A DNA stretch of 64,000 bases from a beta proteobacterium CB (lineage in GTDB: Bacteria; Pseudomonadota; Gammaproteobacteria; Burkholderiales; Burkholderiaceae), in contig CP004348.1 in NCBI GenBank assembly GCA_000342265.1, positions 1,736,001-1,800,000 on the forward strand, given 5' to 3'. This document shows, piece after piece, positions 39,885 to 47,893 of this stretch. A model generated the notes under the pieces. The model was not told where the DNA came from. It worked only from the letters and a program-made list of their open reading frames with translations, and did no database searches. The translations under genes and the position numbers were made by a program. Every line of letters starts with the position of its first letter. Within the stretch, counting starts at the first letter, position 1.

Positions 39885-40029
39885 GCGTGGAAATGGAAGC
39901 CCTTACTGCAGTTCAAGTAGCCTTACTCACCATCTACGATATGGCGAAAGCTGTTGATAGAGGCATGGTGATGGGTGATGTCCATCTACTGGAGAAGAGT
40001 GGCGGGAAGTCTGGGGAATGGAAGGCTTA
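39885..40029 (+). pseudogene. moaC: Displaced moaC 3' fragment / right boundary repeat (attR-like)
   Basis: The first 139 bp (39885-40023) are identical to 34909-35047; the frame then reads GGC TTA-ATAG differently and ends GEWKA-stop at 40029. It has no start and no 5' part. The following hairpin terminator (40055-40082) on the same strand is what an intact moaC would need, so this copy is probably the original chromosomal end and the left copy came with the element. This direction is an inference. Confidence 0.88.
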
Positions 40030-40054
40030 ATAGAAGCAGCCCCACCCTGTAAAT

Positions 40055-40082
40055 AATTAAGCCACCCAAGGGTGGCTTAATT
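40055..40082. terminator. Strong bidirectional terminator (original moaC terminator; also ends pilin gene)
   Basis: A 13-base perfect stem AATTAAGCCACCC / GGGTGGCTTAATT around a 2-base centre, with T-rich sequence after it on the plus strand and A-rich before it. It lies between the moaC remnant (plus) and the pilin gene (minus, stop at 40107), so it can serve both. The position supports the idea that moaC formerly ended here. Confidence 0.88.
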
Positions 40083-40106
40083 TCTTAAGGAGTGCTGATA
40101 ACCACC

Positions 40107-40604
40107 CTACTTGGTGATGCGGCACTCTGAAGGCAGCAACTGAGGCAGTAGATTGGTTTCATTAGAGCGGCAAGACCATCCACCAGCCCATGTTGATCCC
40201 TCTGGCTTAGATAAATCAATCGCCTTGGGAATATTGGCATCTGGGTCATTCGTTGGAATGAGATGTAATGTGTTTTTATTATCCGGTGCGACATTATTCT
40301 GGAAGTCGATTGCAATCGCACCAGATGGTGTGATCTCAATTAACTTGACGCTTCGCGTTGGTACAAAAGTAAACGAGCCATGAGTTGCATCATCCATTGG
40401 AACAGTACCCCTACTAGCAAAAGCTTCCGTCACAGCAAGCTTGGCGCTTGAGGAGAGATTCATACCCTCTACGATACGGCTACGGGCAATGTAATCTTGG
40501 TACTGGGGAACAGCAACGGCTACCAAAATACCAATGATAGCTACAACGACCATCACTTCAATTAAGGTAAAACCTGATTCTTGACGTTGATCTTGCATAG
40601 ACAT
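40107..40604 (-). CDS. pilA: Type IV major pilin (PilA/PilE-like)
   Basis: A 165-residue prepilin with a short positively charged leader and the cleavage site [34 protein letters not shown], including Glu5 of the mature protein. The C-terminal part has two cysteines (WSCRS and SECRITK) for the D-region disulfide. Cleavage and N-methylation by PilD and assembly in the inner membrane are expected. AGGAG lies 9 bp before ATG 40604. No other pilus genes are adjacent. Confidence 0.92.
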   Translation of the reverse strand: MSMQDQRQESGFTLIEVMVVVAIIGILVAVAVPQYQDYIARSRIVEGMNLSSSAKLAVTEAFASRGTVPMDDATHGSFTFVPTRSVKLIEITPSGAIAIDFQNNVAPDNKNTLHLIPTNDPDANIPKAIDLSKPEGSTWAGGWSCRSNETNLLPQLLPSECRITK

Positions 40605-40678
40605 TTTTATAGGCTCCTGAGGTCAAATACCTCATCATCCAGTCTATACCCAACAAGCTCAAGATGTCCAAATGTAAG

Positions 40679-40705
40679 AAAAGCCGGCTTTGAAGGCCGG
40701 CTTTT
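40679..40705 (-). terminator. Terminator of the TerC-family gene
   Basis: Ten-base perfect stem AAAAGCCGGC / GCCGGCTTTT with a 7-base loop, followed on the reverse strand by CTTACATT. It lies 21 bp past the TerC stop and upstream of the pilin start, so it isolates the two genes. Confidence 0.85.
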
Positions 40706-40725
40706 CTGATTAACGCGAAAGATAA

Positions 40726-41433
40726 TTAGTGTGCTGCTTTAGCTGCATTTCTTTTCTTAAAGAAAGTACCAACCAGAATCACAATAACAATACCAACCAC
40801 CTCAAAGGCCAACTTAACGTCGCCTAATGCAGCCTGAATGCCATCCTTGATTGCTGGATCGTCAACCAACATCCCGCCAGCCAAGAAACCTAGCAGGCCT
40901 GCACCCAAGGTAATGATGATCGGGAAACGCTCCATTACTTTAAGCAACATCGCGCTACCAAAAATAATCAATGGAATGGACATTGCCAAACCAATAATTA
41001 GGAGCAAGAGACGAGTTTCTTCTGGACCTTTTTGAGCTGCTGCTGCAACTGCCAAAACGTTATCCAAGCTCATCACCAAGTCAGCAATCAAAATGGTGCG
41101 AATAGCTGCCCAGATACTGGTCTTCGCTTCCATGTGCTCCTCGCCACCGCTATCAGACAAAAGCTGAATACCGATGTAGAGCAAAAGCAGACCACCAATG
41201 ATTTTTAAGTACGGCAAGGTCAATAAAGCAACTGCGGTGATCGTGAGCACGACACGCAAAATGATAGCTGCGGCGCTACCCCAAAAAATGGCTTTCTTTT
41301 GTTGGGCTGGCGGCAAATTGCGGGATGCTAATGCAATCACAACGGCGTTGTCACCAGATAACAAAATATTGGCAACGATGATTGAGAGTAATGCCGCCCA
41401 AAAAGCTGCATCTGAAAATGCTGAAAAATCCAT
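40726..41433 (-). CDS. TerC-family integral membrane protein (YjbE/Alx-like)
   Basis: A 235-residue, seven-helix membrane protein with the paired acidic motifs LLSGDNAVVIALASRNLP and VMSLDNVLAVAAAAQ, the hallmark of TerC metal-transport-type proteins. Relatives are linked to manganese export and metal loading of exported enzymes. A lysine-rich tail (KKRNAAKAAH) is predicted to be cytoplasmic. It has its own terminator. No riboswitch was recognised in the short upstream region. Confidence 0.88.
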   Translation of the reverse strand: MDFSAFSDAAFWAALLSIIVANILLSGDNAVVIALASRNLPPAQQKKAIFWGSAAAIILRVVLTITAVALLTLPYLKIIGGLLLLYIGIQLLSDSGGEEHMEAKTSIWAAIRTILIADLVMSLDNVLAVAAAAQKGPEETRLLLLIIGLAMSIPLIIFGSAMLLKVMERFPIIITLGAGLLGFLAGGMLVDDPAIKDGIQAALGDVKLAFEVVGIVIVILVGTFFKKRNAAKAAH

Positions 41434-41484
41434 AATGTCTCCGTACTTTTATATATTTTAGTTTTAACTACCAGGTGCTACAAA

Positions 41485-41510
41485 AAACATGCCGACGAAT
41501 CGGCATGTTT
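41485..41510 (-). terminator. Terminator of sucCD
   Basis: Eleven-base perfect stem AAACATGCCGA / TCGGCATGTTT with a 4-base loop that reads TTCG on the reverse strand, a UUCG tetraloop in the RNA, followed by TTTTGTAG. It lies 6 bp after the sucD stop. Confidence 0.9.
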
Positions 41511-41516
41511 ACGTGA

Positions 41517-42410
41517 TTACAACATGGCTTTGAGCAAAGCAGCCATTTCTGATGGATTTCTTGTTACTTTAAAGCCACATTCCTCCATAACCGCAAGCTT
41601 AGCATCAGCTGTATCGGCACCACCAGAAATCAATGCGCCAGCATGGCCCATACGCTTCCCAGGAGGAGCTGTTACACCTGCGATGAAGCCAACTACCGGC
41701 TTCTTCATATTGGCCTTGCACCAGCGAGCTGCTTCAGCCTCATCTGGACCACCAATTTCGCCAATCATAATGACCGCATCAGTATCAGGGTCTTCATTAA
41801 ACATGCGCATTACATCAATATGCTTCAAGCCATTGATAGGATCGCCACCGATACCGACTGCTGTGGACTGACCTAAACCAATTGCCGTCAACTGACCAAC
41901 TGCCTCATATGTCAAAGTGCCTGAACGGCTAACTACACCGATACGACCCTTCTTATGAATATGGCCAGGCATGATTCCGATCTTGATTTCGTCAGGAGTA
42001 ATGATTCCAGGGCAATTTGGGCCAAGCAATAAAGTCTTTTTGCCACCAGCTGCTTCTTTTGCAGTCATCTTGTTACGCACTTCCAACATATCCTTGACTG
42101 GAATGCCTTCAGTAATACAGATCACAAAATCCAGGTCAGCCTCAACAGCCTCCCAAATTGCAGCAGCTGCGCCAGGAGGCGGAACATAAATAACTGAAGT
42201 AGTTGCACCAGTTTGCTGAGCCGCTTCTTTTACAGTTCCATAAATTGGAATATTAAAAATGGACTCGCCTGCTTTTTTAGGATTTACACCAGCTACAAAA
42301 CAGTTTTTACCGTTTGCATATTCCTGGCACTTCTCAGTGTGGAATTGACCAGTCTTACCAGTAATACCTTGAGTAATTACTTTAGTATTTTTATTTACCA
42401 AAATAGACAT
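41517..42410 (-). CDS. sucD: Succinyl-CoA ligase subunit alpha
   Basis: A 297-residue subunit with the CoA-binding N-terminus VITQGITGKTGQFHTE, the NCPGIITP segment and the phosphohistidine region PPGKRMGHAGALISGG. With SucC it converts succinyl-CoA to succinate, making ATP or GTP in the TCA cycle. It lies 15 bp after sucC and is followed by a strong terminator. Confidence 0.97.
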   Translation of the reverse strand: MSILVNKNTKVITQGITGKTGQFHTEKCQEYANGKNCFVAGVNPKKAGESIFNIPIYGTVKEAAQQTGATTSVIYVPPPGAAAAIWEAVEADLDFVICITEGIPVKDMLEVRNKMTAKEAAGGKKTLLLGPNCPGIITPDEIKIGIMPGHIHKKGRIGVVSRSGTLTYEAVGQLTAIGLGQSTAVGIGGDPINGLKHIDVMRMFNEDPDTDAVIMIGEIGGPDEAEAARWCKANMKKPVVGFIAGVTAPPGKRMGHAGALISGGADTADAKLAVMEECGFKVTRNPSEMAALLKAML

Positions 42411-42425
42411 ATTGAAGTTCCTTGA

Positions 42426-43595
42426 TTATTTGTTTTTCGCAACAGCGGCAACTACCTTAGTAGCAGCTTCTGCCATTGAATCGGCGCTAATGATTGGCAA
42501 ACCAGAGTCAGCAAGAATCTTCTTGCCCAATTCCTCATTGGTACCCTTCATCCGCACAACCAAAGGTACAGTCAAGTTCACAGCCTTACATGCTGTAACT
42601 ACGCCATCAGCGATCACATCGCAACGCATAATGCCGCCGAAAATGTTGACCAAAATTGCCTCAACACTCTTGTTCTTGAGCATGATCTTGAAGGCTTCAG
42701 TTACTTTTTCTGCAGTCGCGCCACCACCAACGTCCAAGAAGTTTGCTGGCTCACCGCCAAACAACTTAATCGTGTCCATCGTAGCCATTGCCAAGCCAGC
42801 GCCGTTCACTAAGCAACCAATGTTGCCGTCAAGTGAGATGTAAGCCAAGTCAAACTTAGAAGCCTCGATCTCAGCTGCATCCTCTTCATCGATATCGCGA
42901 TAAGCCACGATTTCAGGGTGACGATACAAGGCATTTGGATCAAAATTGAATTTGGCATCAAGTGCCTTGATCTTGCCGTTACCTTCAAGAATCAATGGGT
43001 TGATCTCAACCAATGAAGCATCGGTTTCCCAATAGGTCTTGTATAAATTCTTGAATACATCACTTGCCATTGGAATAGAAGCATCTGGAACGCCAATGCC
43101 TTTCGCAATGATTTGGCAGTCAGTATCAGTTAAGCCAACCAATGGATCAACAAACACTTTAATAATTTTTTCTGGGTGAGATTCTGCAACCTCTTCAATA
43201 TCCATACCGCCTTCGCTAGACGCCATGATCACATTCTTTTGTGTGCCACGGTCGGTAACGATACTAAAGTAGTACTCTTTTTTAATATCTGCGCCATCTT
43301 CAATTAAGAGGCGATTTACTTTTTGTCCTTCTGGACCAGTTTGATGGGTCTTCAACTGCATGCCCAAAATTTCAGAAGCGTACTTCTTTACTTCGTCCAT
43401 GCTACGAGCCAACTTCACACCGCCGCCTTTACCGCGACCACCCGCATGAATTTGCGCCTTCACAACCCATACCGGGCCACCTAATTTCTCAGCGGCTTTA
43501 ATTGCCTCATCAACACTAAATGCAGGGATGCCATTTGGAACAGGCACATTAAATTGGCGTAGTAATTCTTTGCCTTGGTACTCGTGAATTTTCAT
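42426..43595 (-). CDS. sucC: Succinyl-CoA ligase subunit beta
   Basis: A 389-residue ATP-grasp subunit starting [22 protein letters not shown], with [28 protein letters not shown], and [15 protein letters not shown]. It binds the nucleotide and partners SucD. It is the first gene of the sucCD pair. Upstream (43640-43651) a 12-bp perfect palindrome may be part of its control region. Confidence 0.97.
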   Translation of the reverse strand: MKIHEYQGKELLRQFNVPVPNGIPAFSVDEAIKAAEKLGGPVWVVKAQIHAGGRGKGGGVKLARSMDEVKKYASEILGMQLKTHQTGPEGQKVNRLLIEDGADIKKEYYFSIVTDRGTQKNVIMASSEGGMDIEEVAESHPEKIIKVFVDPLVGLTDTDCQIIAKGIGVPDASIPMASDVFKNLYKTYWETDASLVEINPLILEGNGKIKALDAKFNFDPNALYRHPEIVAYRDIDEEDAAEIEASKFDLAYISLDGNIGCLVNGAGLAMATMDTIKLFGGEPANFLDVGGGATAEKVTEAFKIMLKNKSVEAILVNIFGGIMRCDVIADGVVTACKAVNLTVPLVVRMKGTNEELGKKILADSGLPIISADSMAEAATKVVAAVAKNK

Positions 43596-43639
43596 TATTA
43601 CTCCCGAAACGGTATCTTTTGCAAGCGATGAGGATTAGT

Positions 43640-43651
43640 AAAACCGGTTTT
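43640..43651. repeat. Short perfect palindrome upstream of sucC
   Basis: AAAACCGGTTTT, 45 bp upstream of the sucC ATG, is a perfect 12-bp dyad. It could be a regulator half-site pair or just chance. No known operator is matched. Confidence 0.3.
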
Positions 43652-43782
43652 GCCTTAATCACCTATTTACTCAATAAACAATCCAAAAGTGGTTCATCTG
43701 AATAAATGGGAGGGGTTTAGCCGACTCCATAAGTCTATCATGCTGCAATGCGGCAACATGGCATATTTGCTCCGTAATTGCC

Positions 43783-44319
43783 CTAGTCAGGACGCCCGGC
43801 AACTACCTTAGAAACCACATCCAAGCTGAAGCCCTTTGAGGCTAGAAAACGGTACTGGCGCGCCCGCTCCTTTTGCTCCACTGCCAAGGCACCAAACTTA
43901 CGCAGCCATAGTTCATGGGCACGCTGATATTCGGTTTCTTTGAGATTCTTGAGTAAATCTGCCGTCTTTGAGCTATCGACCCCAGCCTGAGCAAGCTCAT
44001 CTTGGATTTTTCGGGTTCCAAACCGCTCGCTGCGGCGTCGAACTAGGGCCTCTGCAAAGCGCTGATCAGAAAGCCAGCCGCGAGCCTCAAAATCATCCAA
44101 AACAGCTTCAATCTGAACGGTCACAGGGATAGTCGGGGAAGTTTCCTCAGAGCCCTCCTCCGCTGAATTGAGCTTCAGCATTCTTGCCGCAGATTCTTCG
44201 AGCTTCGCAGCAAGGCTCTTGCGGCTGTACTCTCGCATGGATAAAAGGCGCAAAGCCCGAGCTTTGAGACTCGGGCTTTGTTTCTTGCTCTTTTTAACAG
44301 TGCCGCCTAACTCTGACAT
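43783..44319 (-). CDS. recX: Regulatory protein RecX
   Basis: With ATG at 44319 the protein has 178 residues. It contains the RecX opening SPSLKARALRLLSMREYSRKSLAAKLEE, then DFEARGWLSDQRFAEALVRRRSERFGTRKIQDELAQAGVD. It binds RecA filaments and limits recombination. An in-frame GTG at 44346 inside the recA 3' end would add nine basic residues. It directly follows recA (stop 44327). A strong hairpin inside its first 25 codons may reduce its expression. Confidence 0.88.
   Translation of the reverse strand: MSELGGTVKKSKKQSPSLKARALRLLSMREYSRKSLAAKLEESAARMLKLNSAEEGSEETSPTIPVTVQIEAVLDDFEARGWLSDQRFAEALVRRRSERFGTRKIQDELAQAGVDSSKTADLLKNLKETEYQRAHELWLRKFGALAVEQKERARQYRFLASKGFSLDVVSKVVAGRPD
44251..44280 (-). 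promoter_or_regulatory. Intragenic hairpin at the start of recX, possible recA-recX attenuator
   Basis: An 11-base perfect stem (CAAAGCCCGAG / CTCGGGCTTTG) with an 8-base loop lies about 50 bp after the recA stop, within recX codons 14-23. Known recA-recX operons often have a partial terminator between the genes. Here the hairpin falls in coding sequence and is followed by CGCCTTTTAT, a displaced T-run. Attenuation is inferred. Confidence 0.45.
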
Positions 44320-44326
44320 CGAAGAA

Positions 44327-45415
44327 TTACGCTTCCTCTTCTTCACTCAAAACGTCACTTACTACTGCTGTGCCAGCCTTGACGCCCAATTTCGCGCGAA
44401 TCTTAGATTCAATGTCTTGAGCAATGGCCGGGTTTTCTTTTAAGAACTCGCGCACATTGTCTTTTCCTTGACCAATGCGATCACCGTTGTAGGCGTACCA
44501 AGAGCCTGACTTTTCAACGATATCGGCTTCAACGCCCATATCGATAATTTCACCCTCTCGAGAAATTCCAGCGCCGTACATGATGTCAAAGATTGCTTCA
44601 CGGAATGGCGGAGATACCTTGTTCTTGACTACCTTCACGCGTGTCTCGTTACCAACAACTTCATCGCCTTTCTTGATGCTACCGATACGACGAATATCCA
44701 AACGCATCGAAGCATAAAACTTGAGAGCATTACCGCCAGTGGTTGTTTCAGGTGAACCAAACATCACACCAATCTTCATGCGAATCTGATTGATGAAGAT
44801 GACTGTTGTATTAGTACGCTTAATCGCGCCAGTCAGTTTACGCAAGGCTTGACTCATCAGGCGGGCTTGAAGGCCTGGTAATGAATCACCCATATCACCC
44901 TCGATCTCCGCTCTTGGGACCAAAGCTGCAACAGAGTCAATGACGATTAAATCAATGGAGCCGGAGCGCACTAAAGCGTCAGCAATTTCCAAGGCTTGCT
45001 CACCAGTGTCTGGCTGAGAGATCAATAAATTATTCACGTCCACACCTAAGCGTGAGGCGTACTGCACATCTAATGCATGCTCAGCATCGATAAAAGCGCA
45101 AGTTCCGCCAATCTTTTGCATCTCTGCAATCGCATGCAAAGTTAATGTTGTCTTACCTGAAGATTCTGGGCCGTAGATTTCAATCACGCGCCCACGCGCC
45201 AAACCACCAACTCCAAGCGCAATGTCTAGACCCAATGAGCCGCTAGAAACCACTTGAATATCTTGGTGAATCTCTGCATCGCCCAATCTCATGATTGAGC
45301 CCTTACCAAATTGCTTCTCAATTTGCGCCAAGGCTGCAGTTAATGCCTTTTGCTTGTCCCCGCTCATGCCGTCAAATTCTGATGAGGCTGATTTTTTCTT
45401 ATCATCCAAGGCCAT
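44327..45415 (-). CDS. recA: Recombinase RecA
   Basis: A 362-residue RecA with Walker A in [19 protein letters not shown], Walker [13 protein letters not shown], the loop region [12 protein letters not shown], and [29 protein letters not shown]. It ends with the usual acidic tail SEEEEA. It performs strand exchange and triggers LexA self-cleavage. A nearly ideal LexA box overlaps its promoter 70 bp upstream. recX follows with a small intergenic overlap option. Confidence 0.98.
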   Translation of the reverse strand: MALDDKKKSASSEFDGMSGDKQKALTAALAQIEKQFGKGSIMRLGDAEIHQDIQVVSSGSLGLDIALGVGGLARGRVIEIYGPESSGKTTLTLHAIAEMQKIGGTCAFIDAEHALDVQYASRLGVDVNNLLISQPDTGEQALEIADALVRSGSIDLIVIDSVAALVPRAEIEGDMGDSLPGLQARLMSQALRKLTGAIKRTNTTVIFINQIRMKIGVMFGSPETTTGGNALKFYASMRLDIRRIGSIKKGDEVVGNETRVKVVKNKVSPPFREAIFDIMYGAGISREGEIIDMGVEADIVEKSGSWYAYNGDRIGQGKDNVREFLKENPAIAQDIESKIRAKLGVKAGTAVVSDVLSEEEEA

Positions 45416-45485
45416 TTTTTAATTCCTTTTCGCTATGTATTGGGCTATTTCCCGAAGTTTTCGTGCTTTTCAACAACTCAGAAGT

Positions 45486-45515
45486 TACTGTATATAAAAA
45501 CAGTAGTATTTGCAA
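45486..45515 (-). promoter_or_regulatory. recA promoter with LexA (SOS) box
   Basis: The 20-bp box at 45486-45505 has CTGT and ACAG arms and differs from the E. coli LexA consensus only in its AT-rich centre. On the reverse strand, TTGCAA (45510-45515) and TACAGT (45487-45492) are 17 bp apart, so LexA would cover the -10. This gives clear SOS control of recA. LexA itself is not in the window. Confidence 0.9.
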
Positions 45516-45531
45516 GCAACTTTTTAGGGGG

Positions 45532-46068
45532 TTATGGCTGATTTTTTAATAGGCTTGAGCCCACAGCAGACCGATCCCAATAGAAAAAGAGGGGGATAGC
45601 TACACCCCAGGCTAACCCCAGCAGAATAAGTCCACCGATTTGGCCGTTGGCACCCCATGCACCAGCACCCATTCTGACGCCAGCCTCATAGGACATAGGT
45701 CCAGCAATAGCACCCAGAACCACTCCTAGGATAGATCTGCCACGCAACCAAGCCAATGAGCTATTAATAGTGCTGGCGACTAGGGCCCAAAGAGTCCACA
45801 TCCACACTGGTGAAAGATGGGCACTTGGCCAAGAGTTCTCGAAGCTCAAAAAGCCCCAGTTCGCAATGAGGGTGTCGACTGCCGCCCCAAATAGCGCTGC
45901 CTTCAGGAGTAGCTTTAGTTCCGCAATAGGTCGTGGCGCAAACCAGACATGAATTGCAAGATAGAGCAGGGTAGCAAGCACAGGCCAAAAGACCTGTTGA
46001 TTGGCCGCCCCAATAACGCAGGCAAACCAGCCGGCTTGGAAAAGGACGAAATTCCAAAATTTAGCCAT
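45532..46068 (-). CDS. DUF2878-like multi-helix membrane protein
   Basis: A 178-residue hydrophobic protein when started at ATG 46068 (MAKFWNFVLFQAGWFACVIGAA), with about five to six membrane helices and many tryptophans. It resembles the DUF2878 family of proteobacterial inner-membrane proteins of unknown function. The longer frame to 46107 is rejected because it would include the tRNA terminator hairpin at 46098-46129. It lies upstream of recA in the same direction, but recA has its own SOS promoter. Confidence 0.75.
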   Translation of the reverse strand: MAKFWNFVLFQAGWFACVIGAANQQVFWPVLATLLYLAIHVWFAPRPIAELKLLLKAALFGAAVDTLIANWGFLSFENSWPSAHLSPVWMWTLWALVASTINSSLAWLRGRSILGVVLGAIAGPMSYEAGVRMGAGAWGANGQIGGLILLGLAWGVAIPLFFYWDRSAVGSSLLKNQP

Positions 46069-46097
46069 TGATCGAACCCAAGCGACATTACCTAAGA

Positions 46098-46129
46098 AAA
46101 AGGCCACTGCCGATGGGCAATGGCCTTTT
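46098..46129 (-). terminator. Terminator of tRNA-Met
   Basis: A stem of about 14 pairs (AAAAGGCCACTGCC with GGGCAATGGCCTTTT, one mismatch and one bulge) just 3' of the tRNA. On the reverse strand it is followed by TTTTTCTTAGG. It is the expected end of the tRNA transcript. Confidence 0.8.
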
Positions 46130-46133
46130 GATA

Positions 46134-46210
46134 TGGTGGCGAATCAGGGATTTGAACCCCGGACCTGCGGATTATGATTCCGTCGCTCTAACCAGCTGAG
46201 CTAATTCGCC
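46134..46210 (-). tRNA. tRNA-Met (anticodon CAT, elongator type)
   Basis: 77 nt including an encoded CCA. Acceptor arms GGCGAAT/ATTCGCC pair fully, the D arm is GCTCAGCTGGTTAGAGC, the anticodon loop ATCATAA gives CAT, and the T arm is CGGGGTTCAAATCCCTG. A CAT anticodon could also be tRNA-Ile2 with lysidine, but the general form favours elongator Met. It is not initiator: the first pair is G-C and the anticodon stem lacks the three G-C pairs. A decayed copy of its 5' half lies at 50947-51020. Confidence 0.92.
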
Positions 46211-46471
46211 GAACTCATTATTTTAACGTAATTTAGCCTAGAGAGCTATTTCGATCCGCCTAAACCCTTCTTCCCTTAAAAAACGGTGTTTTTACGGCAA
46301 ATCCACGGCACACACCTTATACACAGAATTTGTCTTTTTAAACGATATGGGGGCTGCAGACCTACAAAATTCTATTCCGAGAGCATATACATATTCGCGA
46401 AGAACTCAAATGATCCCTGAGACACAAGTAGGCACAACTCATCATTAGAAACAGTCCACACTCAATTTGGC

Positions 46472-47752
46472 TTAGCTCTCATCGATTAAATTAATTGAAA
46501 AATACTTATTAATCATTGGCTCTAATAGACTTTTTGCCTCACTCTCATTAATGCCATGCGTCTTTTTATACATTAATGGCGCAATCTCTTCAAATTGCGA
46601 AACTATAGCTGGGTCAAAATGGCTACCACTTTGTGCACGTATGTAATTCATCGCCTCTGAGAACTCCATTTTGTCCTTATAAGGCCTCTTAGAACAAAGT
46701 GCATCAAAAACATCCGCTACTGCAAAAATCCTTGCTTCAATGGGAATACCTTCCCCTGATAGTTTGCGTGGATATCCCGATCCATCCCATTTTTCATGAT
46801 GAGATGCAACTACATTAATTGAGTCTGAAAACCATCCAAGATTTTTAACAATATCCTCTCCGTGCGTAACATGTTCCCTCATAATGACCATCTCCTCATC
46901 GGTCAGCTTTCCTGCTTTTAGCAGAACATTGTCTGGAGTCGCAATCTTGCCTACATCATGTAAAAATGAACCAGCAATGAGAATTTTAATATCTGAGGGA
47001 GATAGGCCCATCCTCTCACCTAGCATTGCCGCAATCCAAGTGACCTTATAGTTATGAGTACCAGTTCCGGACTCACGTTTTGCAATCGCTGAACCTAGCG
47101 ATTCCAGGACTTGAATATGTGAGTCAAATAATTTTTGCAAGTTCTCACGTTGTCGCCCAAGTAATACTCGAATACTGGGATACATGAGTAGACCAGTCAC
47201 CAATGCAGATAAAGCAGCAATAATGGAAATATATAAAACAACGTCTTGTATCTGCTGTTTTCTCCATAATGGAACTGCTCTTCCAACCTCTAAGTAACCA
47301 ATTAACTCGCTATTGGGTTGATCAATTTTTTTAAAGATGGGAACAAAGATTCGCAGTACGGATGAAGTACTGCCTGGATCAATCATTGGCTCAGGTTTTT
47401 GCAAATTGAACTTAAATTGGGTTGCTAGGGTTTTTTTAAGATACCCCCCATTTTCAGTGGCAACTTCTGCAATTTTTAATCCTGATGATTTATACAATTC
47501 AACCCAATCGAATAAGCCACCTATCATCTGATTGAGCGTGTTTTCTGTCGAACGATATAAATCAACACTCTCTTTATCTTCAAGAATCTGAACCAATTGA
47601 TCATGAACCCTCCATGACTCTTGCTCTGCTAGTTTTGCAATCGAACTTTCCGCTTGATATTTCAACACTAAAAACATACTGATTGCAGAAGCAACAGACA
47701 CAGTCAGACTCACAGAAAAGATAATTAATTTTGTGCGAGTTCTAATGTTCAT
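46472..47752 (-). CDS. HD-GYP-domain protein, membrane-bound cyclic-di-GMP phosphodiesterase
   Basis: A 426-residue protein with transmembrane helices at about 10-30 and 170-192 around a periplasmic sensor. The HD-GYP domain follows (about 215-400): HDVGKIATPDN (His265-Asp266), KLTDEEMVIMREHVTHG, HHEKWDGSGYP (GYP 326-328), VADVFDALCSKRPYK. All catalytic metal ligands and the GYP motif are present, so it should hydrolyse cyclic di-GMP. It lies 141 bp downstream of a GGDEF gene with opposing activity. Confidence 0.92.
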   Translation of the reverse strand: MNIRTRTKLIIFSVSLTVSVASAISMFLVLKYQAESSIAKLAEQESWRVHDQLVQILEDKESVDLYRSTENTLNQMIGGLFDWVELYKSSGLKIAEVATENGGYLKKTLATQFKFNLQKPEPMIDPGSTSSVLRIFVPIFKKIDQPNSELIGYLEVGRAVPLWRKQQIQDVVLYISIIAALSALVTGLLMYPSIRVLLGRQRENLQKLFDSHIQVLESLGSAIAKRESGTGTHNYKVTWIAAMLGERMGLSPSDIKILIAGSFLHDVGKIATPDNVLLKAGKLTDEEMVIMREHVTHGEDIVKNLGWFSDSINVVASHHEKWDGSGYPRKLSGEGIPIEARIFAVADVFDALCSKRPYKDKMEFSEAMNYIRAQSGSHFDPAIVSQFEEIAPLMYKKTHGINESEAKSLLEPMINKYFSINLIDES

Positions 47753-47893
47753 TGATAGTTTAGTGATGAGCTTAGGGGATTAAATTTATATTCTAGTGAG
47801 AGCCACATTAATACACATCTTTACAAAACTTGAGTCTAACTTAAGCCAATCTGTGCTTGTCTTAACGCTACTCAGTTTCAAGGACCTAATCGA

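Larger units (their letters stand above)
34909..40023. mobile_element. 4,976-bp integrative element in the 3' end of moaC
   Basis: The element lies between two 139-bp perfect direct repeats of the moaC 3' end. Left to right it holds a tyrosine integrase, a polymerase-like protein on the same strand, and an autotransporter on the opposite strand. TGTCCAA doublets sit just inside both ends (35103-35120, 39830-39847). It has no transposase, capsid, conjugation or toxin-antitoxin genes. The right-hand moaC remnant is followed by a strong terminator, which looks like the original moaC terminator displaced by insertion. The interval includes both boundary repeats. Confidence 0.88.

Noticed and set aside
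46098-46107. Longer N-terminus of the DUF2878-like gene (start 46107)
   Set aside because: It would include the tRNA terminator hairpin and add residues not belonging to the membrane domain.
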